Position numbers and translations under genes: made by a program. This document shows, one piece after another, positions 51,445 through 61,200 of a stretch of DNA of 64,000 nt (positions are counted from its first letter, which is position 1; each line of letters opens with the position of its first letter). Location of the stretch: contig NW_027488366.1 of assembly GCF_051014445.1 (NCBI RefSeq), positions 25,128,001-25,192,000 of the forward strand, read 5' to 3'. The notes beneath the pieces are model-generated. The model saw only the letters and a program-made list of their open reading frames with translations, made no database searches and was not told the DNA's origin. The DNA is from Colletes latitarsis. Its lineage: Eukaryota > Arthropoda > Insecta > Hymenoptera > Colletidae.

Positions 51445-53339
51445 CAGAAAAAACCCAGCATCTGGCCAACAAGTATGCGAAAAAAGCGAAAGTATGAGCC
51501 AGATGATTGCAAATACCAGAACTAACCCAGACGTAGCCAGCGTTATCCTCTAAAATACTATTCGGAACCAGCTTCTATTGACTGTTTCAGTGAGGTACCT
51601 CATTACTACGTTGTCCAAACCAGAAAAAACCCAGCATCTGGCCAACAAGTATGCGAAAAAAGCGAAAGTATGAGCAAGATGATTGAAAATACCAGAACTA
51701 ACCCAGACATAGCCAGCGTTATCCTCTAGAATACTATTCGGAACCAGCTTCTATTGACTGTTTCAGTGTGGTACCACATTACTACGTGATACAAACCAGA
51801 AAAAGGCCAGGATCTGGCCAACAAGTATGCGAGAAATGCGAAAGTACGAGCCAGATGAGGGCAAATCCCTGACCTAACCGAAACAAAACCGGCGTTATCC
51901 TCTAAAATACTATTCGGAACTAGCTTCTATTGACTGTTTCAGTGTGGTACCACATTACTACGTGATACAAACCAGAAAAAGCCCAGGATCTGGCCAACAA
52001 GTATGCGAAAAATGCGAAAGTACGAGCCAGATGAGGGCAAATCCCAGACCTAACCGAGACATAACCGGCGTTATCCTCTAAAATATTAATCGCAAACAGG
52101 TTCAATTGACTCTTCAGGTGTGGTACCACATTACTACGTGATACAAACCAGAAAAAGGCCAGGATCTGGCCAACAAGTATGCGAAAAATGCGAAGGTACG
52201 AACCAGATGAGTGCAAATCCCAGACCTAACCGCGATATAACCGGCGTTATCCTCTAAACCACTAATCGGAACCAGCTTTTATTGACTGTTTCAGTGAGGT
52301 ACCTCATTACTACGTGGTCCAAACCAGAAAAAACCCAGCATATGGCCAACAAGTATGCGAAAAAAGCGAAAGTATGAGCAAGATGATTGCAAATACCAGA
52401 ACGAACCCAGACATAACCAGAGTTATCCTCTAAAATACTATTCGGAACCAGCTTTTATTGACTGTTTCAGTGAGGTACCTAATTACTACGTGATACAAAC
52501 CAGAAAAAGGCCAGGATCTGGCCAACAAGTATGCGAAAAATGCGAAAGTACGAGCCAGATGAGGGCAAATCCCAGACCTAACCGAGACATAAACGGCGTT
52601 ATCCTCAAAAATATTAATCGCAACCAGGTTTAATTGACTGTTTCAGTGTGGTCCCACATTACTACTTGGTCCAAGCCAGAAAAAGGCCAGGATCTGGCCA
52701 ACAAGTATGGGAAAAATGCGAAGGTACGAGCCAGATGAGGGCAAATCCGAGACATAACCGAGATATAACCGGCGTTATCCTCTAAAACACTAATCGGAAC
52801 CAGCTTTTATTGACCGTTTCAGTGAGGTACCTCATTACTACGTGGTCCAAACCAGAAAAAACCCAGCATCTGGCCAACAAGTATGCGAAGAAAGCGAAAG
52901 TATAAGGAAGATGATTGCAAATACCAGACCTAACCGAGACATAACCTGCATTATCCTCTAAAATATTAATCGCAACCAAGGTTTAATTGACTGTTTCGGT
53001 GTGGTACCGCATTACTACGTGACACAAACCAGAAAAAGCCCAGGATCTTGCGAACAAGTATGCGAGAAACGCGAAAGTACGGGCCAGATGAGGGCAAATC
53101 CCAGAACTAACCGAGACATAACCTGCGTTATCCTGTAAAATTTTAGTCGCTACCAGGTTCAATTGACTGTTTCAGTGTGGTACCACATTACTACGTGATC
53201 CTAACAATAGAAGAACACAGGATCTGGCCATTCAAGTATGCGAAAAATGCGAAAGTACGGGCCAGATGAGGGCAAATCTCAGACCTAACCGAGATATAAC
53301 CGGCAATATCCTCTAAAATATTAATCGAAACCGGGTTTA

Positions 53340-54020
53340 ATTGACTGTTTCGGTGTGGAATGTCATTATTACGGGATCCAAACCAGAAAAAATCCAGCAT
53401 CTGGCTAACAAGTATGCGAAAAAAGCGAAAGTATGAGCAAGATGATTGCAAATACCAGAACGAACCCAGACATAACCAGAGTTATCCTCTAAAATACTAT
53501 TCGCAACCAGCTTTTATTGACTGTTTCAGTAAGGTACCTCATTACTACGTGATACAAACCAGAAAAAGGCCAGGATCTGGCCAACAAGTATGCGAAAAAT
53601 GCGAAGGTACGAGCCAGATGAGGGCAAATCCGAGACCTAACCGAGATATAACCGGCAATATCCTCTAAAGTATTAATCGAAACCAGGTTTAATTGACTGC
53701 TTCGGTGTGGAACGTCATTATTACGGGATCCAAACCAGAAAAAATCCAGCATCTGGCTAACAAGTATGCGAAAAAAGCGAAAGTATGAGCAAGATGATTG
53801 CAAATACCAGAACGAACCCAGACATAACCAGAGTTATCCTCTAAAATACTATTCGCAACCAGCTTTTATTGACTGTTTCAGTAAGGTACCTCATTACTAC
53901 GTGATACAAACCAGAAAAAGGCCAGGATCTGGCCAACAAGTATGCGAAAAATGCGAAAGTACGAGCCAGATGAGGGCAAATCCCAGACCTAACCGAGACA
54001 TAGACGGCGTTATCCTCTAA
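53340..54020 (+). repeat. 352-bp dimer, two tandem copies
   Basis: The pair with GGGATCCAAACCAG, AATCCAGCATCTGGCTAAC, CAGAGTTATCC, ATTCGCAACCAGC and CAGTAAGGTACCTC occurs near 53375 and again 352 bp later. TAAGGTACCTCA, with the dyad arm reduced by one base pair, is seen only in this pair (53530-53541 and 352 bp on) as far as I can find. The pair marks a local, recent dimer duplication close to the right edge of the B core. Confidence 0.8.
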
Positions 54021-55355
54021 AATATTAATCGCAACCAGGTTTAATTGACTGTTTCAGTGTGGTCCCACATTACTACTTGGTCCAAGCCAGAAAAAGGCCC
54101 GGATCTGGCCAACAAGTATGGGAAAATGCGAAGGTACGAGCCAGATGAGGGCAAATCCGAGACCTAACCGAGATATAACCGGCGTTATCCTCTAAAACTC
54201 TAATCCAGCTTTTATTGACCGTCTCAGTGAGGTACCTCATTACTACGGGATTCAAACCAGAAAAAACCCAGGATCTGGCCAACAAATATGCGAAAAACGC
54301 GAAAGTATGAGCCAGATGATTGCAAATACCAGAACTAACCCAGACATAGCCAGCGTTATCCTCTAAAATACTATTCGGAACCAGCTTCTATTGACTGTTT
54401 CAGTGTGGTACCACATTACTACGTGATACAAACCAGAAAAAGGCCAGGATCTGGCCAACAAGTATGCGAAAAATGCGAAGGTACGAACCAGATGAGTGCA
54501 AATCCCAGACCTAACCGAGATATAACCGGCGTTATCCTCTAAAACACTAATCGGAACCAGCTTTTATTGACTGTTCCAGTGAGGTACCTCATTACTACGT
54601 GGTCCAAACCAGAAAAAAACCCAGGATCTGGCCAACAAGTATGCGAAAAATGCGAAAGTACGCGCCAGATGGGGGCAAATCCCAGACCTAACCGAGACAT
54701 AACCGGCGTTATCCTCTAAAATATTAATCGCAAACAGGTTCAATTGACTCTTCAGGTGTGGAACCTCATTACTACGGGATTCAAACCAGAAAAAACCCAG
54801 GATCTGGCCAACAAATATGCGAAAAACGCGAAAGTATGAGCCAGATGATTGCAAATACCAGAACTAACCCAGACATAGCCAGCGTTATCCTCTAAAATAC
54901 TATTCGGAACCAGCTTCTATTGACTGTTTCAGTGTGGTACCACATTACTACGTGATACAAAACCAGGAAAAGGCCAGGATCTGGCCAACAAGTATGCGAA
55001 AAATGCGAAGGTACGAAACAGATGAGTGCAAATCCCAGACCTAACCGAGATATAACCGGCGTTATCCTCTAAAACACTAATCGGAACCAGCTTTTATTGA
55101 CTGTTTCAGTGAGGTACCTCATTACTACGTGGTCCAAACCAGAAAAAACCCAGCATCTGGCCAACAAGTATGCGAAAAAAGCGAAAGTATGAGCAAGATG
55201 ATTGCAAATACCAGAACGAACCCAGACATAACCAGAGTTATCCTCTAAAATACTATTCGGAACCAGCTTTTATTGACTGTTTCAGTGAGGTACCTCATTA
55301 CTACGTGATACAAACCAGAAAAAGCCCAGGATCTGGCCAACAAGTATGCGAAAAA

Positions 55356-55381
55356 TGCAAAAGTATGAGCCTGATCAGGGC
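55356..55381. other. B-to-A family seam (right)
   Basis: The B words GATCTGGCCAACAAGTATGCG and AAAAATGC lead into AAAAGTATGAGC, followed by the A word CTGATCAGGGC and then the CCTATCCCAGACC pair. The switch lies at the same point of the monomer as the left seam and again keeps the 176-bp phase. The base changes ATGCAAAAGT and GATCAGGG mark this particular seam and recur at 61161-61200. Confidence 0.85.
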
Positions 55382-55830
55382 AAATCCCAGACCTATCCCA
55401 GACCAAACTTGCGTTATCCTCTAAAATATTGATCGAAACCTGGTTTAATCAACTGTTTCAGTGTGGTACCACATTACTATGTGATCCAAACCAGAAAATA
55501 GCCCAGGATCTATCCATGAAGTATAAGAAATATGCGAAAGTATGAGCCTGATGAGTGCAAATCCTAGACCTAACCCAGACCTAACATGCGTTATCCTCAA
55601 AAATATTTATCAAGACCAGGTTTAACTGAATGCTTCAGTGTGGTACCACATTACTGCGTGATCCATACCAGAGAAAACCCAGGATCTGTTCAACAAGTAT
55701 GTGAAAAATGCGAACGTATGACCCTGATGTGGGCAAATCCCAGACCTATCCCAGACCTAACTTGCATTGTCCTCTAAAATATTGATGGAAACCAGGTTTA
55801 ATTGACTGTTTCAGTGTGGTACCACATTAC

Positions 55831-58646
55831 TACGTGATCCAATCCAGAAATAGCCCAGGATCTAGCCATGAAGTATGAGAAATATGCGAAAGTATGAGCC
55901 TGATGAGAGCAAATCCTAGACCTAACCCAGACCTAACATGAATTATTCTCTAAAATATTGATCGAAACCTGGTTTAATCGACTGTTTCAGTGTGGTACCA
56001 CAATACTACGTGATGCAATCCAGAAAAAGCCCAGGATCTAGCCATCAAGTATGAGAAATATGCGAAAGAATGAGCCTGATGAGGGCAAATCCTAGACCTA
56101 ACCTAGACATAACATGAATTATTCTCAAAAATATTGATCGAAACCTGGTTTAATCGACTGTTTCAGTGTGGTACCACATTACTACGTGATCCAATCCAGA
56201 AATAGCCCAGGATCTAGCCATGAAGTATGAGAAATATGCGAAAGAATGAGCCTGATGAGAGCAAATCCCAGACCTAACCTAGACCTAACATGAAATATTC
56301 TCTAAAACATTGATCGAAACCAGGTTTAATTGACTGTTCCAGTGTGGTCCCACATTACTACCTGATCCAAACCAGGAAAAACCCAGGATCTGTTCAACAA
56401 GTATGTGAAAAACGCGAAAGTATGAGCCTGATGAGGGCAAATCCCAGACCTATCCCAGACCTAACTTGCGTTATCCTCTAAAATATTGATCGAAACCAGG
56501 TTTAATCGACTGCTTCAGTGTGGTACCACACTACTACGTGACCCAAACAGGAAAAAACCCAGGATCTGTTCAACATGTATGTGAAAAACGCGAAAGTATG
56601 AGCCTGATGAGGGCAAATCCCAGACCTATCCCAGACCTAACTTGCGTTATCCTCTAAAATATTGAACGAAACCAGGTTTAATTGACTGTTTCAGCGTGGT
56701 ACCACATTAGTACGTGACCCAAACCGGAAAAAACCCAGGATCTGTTCAACAAGTATGTGAAAAACGCGAAAGTATGAGCCTGATGAGGGCAAATCCCAGA
56801 CCTATCCCAGACCTAACTTGCGTTATCCTCAAAAATATTGATAGAAACCTGGTTTAATCGACTGTTTGAGTGTGGTACCACATTACTACGTGATCCAATC
56901 CAGAAATAGCCCAGGATCCAGCCATGAAGTATGAGAAATATGCGAAAGTATGAGCCTGATGAGGGCAAATCCTAGACCTAACCCAAACCTAACATGCGTT
57001 ATCCTCAAAAATATTGATCGAAACCTAGTTTAATCGACTGTTTCAGTGTGGTACCACATTACTACGTGATGCAATCCAGAAAAAGCCCAGGATCTAGCCA
57101 TCAAGTATGAGAAATATGCGAAAGAATGAGCCTGATGAGAGCAAATCCCAGACCTAACGTAGACATAACATGAAATATTCTCTAAAACATTGATCGAAAC
57201 CAGGTTTAATTGACTGTTCCAGTGTAGTCCCACATTACTACGTGATCCAATCCAGAAATAGCCCAGGATCTAGCCATGAAGTATGAGAAATATGCGAAAG
57301 TATGAGCCTGATGAGAGCAAATCCTAGACCTAACCCAGACCTAACATGAATTATTCTCTAAAATATTGATCGAAACCTGGTTTAATCGACTGTTTCAGTG
57401 TGGTACCACAATACTACGTGATGCAATCCAGAAAAAGCCCAGGATCTAGCCATCAAGTATGAGAAATATGCGAAAGAATGAGCCTGATGAGGGCAAATCC
57501 TAGACCTAACCTAGACATAACATGAATTATTCTCAAAAATATTGATCGAAACCTGGTTTAATCGACTGTTTCAGTGTGGTACCACATTACTACGTGATCC
57601 AATCCAGAAATAGCCCAGGATCTAGCCATGAAGTATGAGAAATATGCGAAAGAATGAGCCTGATGAGAGCAAATCCCAGACCTAACCTAGACCTAACATG
57701 AAATATTCTCTAAAACATTGATCGAAACCAGGTTTAATTGACTGTTCCAGTGTGGTCCCACATTACTACCTGATCCAAACCAGGAAAAACCCAGGATCTG
57801 TTCAACAAGTATGTGAAAAACGCGAAAGTATGAGCCTGATGAGGGCAAATCCCAGACCTATCCCAGAACTAACTTGCGTTATCCTCTAAAATATTGATCG
57901 AAACCAGGTTTAATCGACTGCTTCAGTGTGGTACCACACTACTACGTGACCCAAACAGGAAAAAACCCAGGATCTGTTCAACAAGTATGTGAAAAACGCG
58001 AAAGTATGAGCCTGATGAGGGCAAATCCCAGACCTATCCCAGACCTAACTTGCGTTATCCTCTAAAATATTGAACGAAACCAGGTTTAATTGACTGTTTC
58101 AGCGTGGTACCACATTAGTACGTGACCCAAACCGGAAAAAACCCAGGATCTGTTCAACAAGTATGTGAAAAACGCGAAAGTATGAGCCTGATGAGGGCAA
58201 ATCCCAGACCTATCCCAGACCTAACTTGCGTTATCCTCAAAAATATTGATAGAAACCTGGTTTAATCGACTGTTTGAGTGTGGTACCACATTACTACGTG
58301 ATCCAATCCAGAAATAGCCCAGGATCTAGCCATGAAGTATGAGAAATATGCGAAAGAGTGAGCCTGATGAGAGCAAATCCCAGACCTAACCTAGACCTAA
58401 CATGAAATATTCTCTAAAACATTGATCGAAACCAGGTTTAATTGACTGTTCCAGTGTGGTCCCACATTACTACCTGATCCAAACCAGGAAAAACCCAGGA
58501 TCTGTTCAACAAGTATGTGAAGAATGCGAAAGTATGAGCCTGATGAGGGCAAATCCCAGACCTATCCCAGACCAAACTTGCGTTATCCTCTAAAATATTG
58601 ATCGAAACCAGGTTTAATCGACTGCTTCAGTGTGGTACCACACTAC
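55831..58646 (+). repeat. 1,408-bp (8-monomer) HOR in the right A flank, two tandem copies
   Basis: Three markers step by exactly 1,408 bp (8 x 176): CAATACTACG at 56001 and 57409, ACCACACTAC at 56525 and 57933, and ACCACATTAG at 56701 and 58109. The rare TTTGAGTGTGG also steps 1,408 bp (56865 and 58273). After about 58310 the order jumps by four monomers (704 bp) and the ACCACACTAC monomer reappears at 58637 and 58813. The HOR is therefore regular for two copies and then rearranged. Confidence 0.87.
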
Positions 58647-61097
58647 TACGTGACCCAAACAGGAAAAAACCCAGGATCTGTTCAACAAGTATGTGAAAAA
58701 CGCGAAAGTATGAGCCTGATGAGGGCAAATCCCAGACCTATCCCAGACCTAGCTTGCGTTATCCTCAAAAATATTGATAGAAACCTGGTTTAATCGACTG
58801 CTTCAGTGTGGTACCACACTACTACGTGACCCAAACAGGAAAAAACCCAGGATCTGTTCAACAAGTATGTGAAAAACGCGAAAGTATGAGCCTGATGAGG
58901 GCAAATCCCAGACCTATCCCAGACCTAACTTGCGTTATCCTCAAAAATATTGATAGAAACCTGGTTTAATCGACTGTTCCAGTGTGGTACCACATTACTA
59001 CGTGATCCAATCCAGAAATAGCCCAGGATCTAGCCATGAAGTATGAGAAATATGCGAAAGAATGAGCCTGATGAGAGCAAATCCCAGACCTAACGTAGAC
59101 ATAACATGAAATATTCTCTAAAACATTGATCGAAACCAGGTTTAATTGACTGTTCCAGTGTAGTCCCACATTACTACCTGATCCAAACCAGGAAAAACCC
59201 AGGATCTGTTCAACAAGTATGTGAAAAACGCGAAAGTATGAGCCTGATGAGGGCAAATCCCTGGGCTAACCTAGACCTAACACGCGTTATCCTCTAAAAT
59301 ATTTATCAAGGCCAGGTTTATTTGATTGTTTCAGTGTGGTCCCACATTAATACGTAATCCAAACCAGAAAAAACCCAGGATCCGTTCAACAAGTATGTGA
59401 ATAATGCGAAAGTATGAGTCTGATGAGTGAAAATCCCCGGCCTAACCTAGACCTAACATGCGTTATCCTCAAAAATATTGATCGAAACCAGGTTTAATGT
59501 ACTGTTTCAGTGTGGTACCACACTACTACGTGATCCAAACCAGAAAAAACCCAGGATCTGTTCAACAAGTATGTGAAAAACGCGAAAGTATGAGCCTGAT
59601 GAGGGCAAATCCCAGACCTATCCCAGACCTAACTTGCGTTGTCCTCTAAGATATTGATCGAAACCAGGTTTAATTGACTGTTTCAGTGTTGTACTTCATT
59701 ACTACATGATGCAATCCAGAAAAAGCCCGGGATCTGGCCATCAAGAATGAGAAATATGCGAAAGTATGAGCCTGATGAGGGCGAATCCCAGACCTATCCC
59801 AGACCTAACATGCGTTATCCTCTAAAACATTAATCGAAACCAGGTTTAATCGACTGTTTCAGTGTGGTACCACATTACTACGTGATCCAAACAAGAAAAA
59901 AACCCAGGATCTTGTCAACGAGTATGTGAAGTGTGCGAAAGTATGAGTCTGATGAGGGCTAATCCCAGACCTAACCTAGACCTAACATGAATTATTCTCT
60001 AAAATATTGATCGAAACCAGGTTTAATTGACTGTTTTAGTTGTGGTACCACTTTACTACGTGATCCAAAGCAGAAAAAACCCTCGATCAGGTCAACATGC
60101 ATGTTAAAACTGCGAAAGTATGAGCCTGATGAGGGCTAATCCCAGACCTATCCCAGACCTAACTTGCGTTATCCTCTAAAATAGTGATCGAAACCAGGTT
60201 TAATTGACTGTTTTAGTTGTGGTACCACTTTACTACGTGATCCAAAGCAGAAAAAACACTTGATCAGGTCAACATGCATGTTAAAACTGCGAAAGTATGA
60301 CCCTGATGAGGGCAAATCCCAGGCCTAACCTAGGCCTAACATGCGTTATCTTCTAAAATATTGAGCGAAACCAGGTTTAATTGACTGTTTCAGTGTGGTA
60401 CCACATTACTACGTGACCCAAACCGGAAAAAACCCAGGATCTGTTCAACAAGTATGTGAAAAACGCGAAAGTATGAGCCTGATGAGGGCAAATCCCAGAC
60501 CAATCCCAGACCTAACTTGCATTATCCTCTAAAATATTGATCCAAACCAGGTTTAATGGACTGTTTCAGTGTGGTACCTTTTTACTACGTGATACAAAGC
60601 AGAAAAAACCCTCGATCACGTCAACATGTATGTTAAGACTGCGAAAGTATGACCCTGATGAGGGCAAATCCCAGGCCTAACCTAGACCTAACATGCGTTG
60701 TCCTCTAAAATATTGATGGAAACCAGTCTTAATTGACTGTTTCAGTGTTGCACTTCATTACTACGTGATGCAATCCAGAAAAAGCCCAGGATCTAGGTAT
60801 CAAGTATGAGAAATATGCGAAAGAATGAGCCCGACGAGAGCAAATCCCAGACCTAACCTGGACCTAACATGAATTATTCTCTAAAATATTGATCAAAACC
60901 AGGCTTAATTGACTGTTTCAGTGTGGTACCACATTACTACGTGACCCAATCCAGAAATAGCCCAGGATCCAGCCATGAAGTATGAGAAATATGCGAAAGT
61001 ATAAGCCTGATGGGGGCAAATCCTAGACCTAACCCAGACCTAACATGCGTTATCCTCTAAAATATTGATCAAAACCAGGCTTAATTGACTGTTTCAG

Positions 61098-61200
61098 TGT
61101 GGTACCTCATTACTACGTGATACAAACCAGAAAATGCCCAGGATCTGGCCAACAAGTATGCGAAAAATGCAAAAGTATGAGCCTGATCAGGGCAAATCCC
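61098..61200 (+). repeat. B-family remnant and duplicated B-to-A seam inside the A flank
   Basis: Within A satellite, about 100 bp read GTGTGGTACCTCATTACTAC, GATACAAACC, GATCTGGCCAACAAG and TATGCGAAAAATGC, which are B words. These are followed by AAAAGTATGAGCCTGATCAGGG, the same odd seam as at 55350-55381. The B-like piece begins in a TGTGGTACC box and its upstream neighbour is ordinary A (ATCAAAACCAGGC). It marks the left edge of the 5.8-kb duplication. Confidence 0.82.

Larger units (their letters stand above)
2096..55370 (+). repeat. Family B satellite core (about 303 monomers)
   Basis: From 2096 onward A words are replaced by B words: GGCCAACAAGTATGCG instead of GTTCAACAAGTATGTG, AGATGAGGGC or AAGATGATTGC instead of CTGATGAGGGC, and CCGAGACATAACCGGCG or CCCAGACATAGCCAGCG instead of AGACCTAACTTGCG. 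At least two monomer types alternate over long stretches. B1 has GAGGGCAAATCC in one half and a TTAATCG start; B2 has GATTGCAAATACC with ACTATTCGG and AGCTTCTATTGA. Together they make a 352-bp dimer. A third type has ACACTAATCGG with TGAGGTACCTCA. The length of 53,275 bp is about 53 bp short of 303 whole monomers, in line with a few 157-bp deletion monomers and scattered one-base indels. Confidence 0.92.

Noticed and set aside
2096..55370. CENP-B box (TTCG, four bases, A, two bases, CGGG) in the monomer
   Set aside because: Candidates such as TTCGGTGTGGAAC and TTCGGAACCAGC lack the A and CGGG at the right spacing. On the other strand CCCGGATCTAACCGAG comes near but is off by one base and ends CGAG. 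No match to the core motif was found.
2322..59256. Dozens of minus-strand open frames of 80-105 codons, with near-identical products, as a gene family
   Set aside because: They follow the 352-bp dimer period and cover only satellite. There are no introns, promoters, consistent starts or codon-position pattern. Frames break and reform with one-base indels and with the 157-bp monomer. No recognisable domain is seen.
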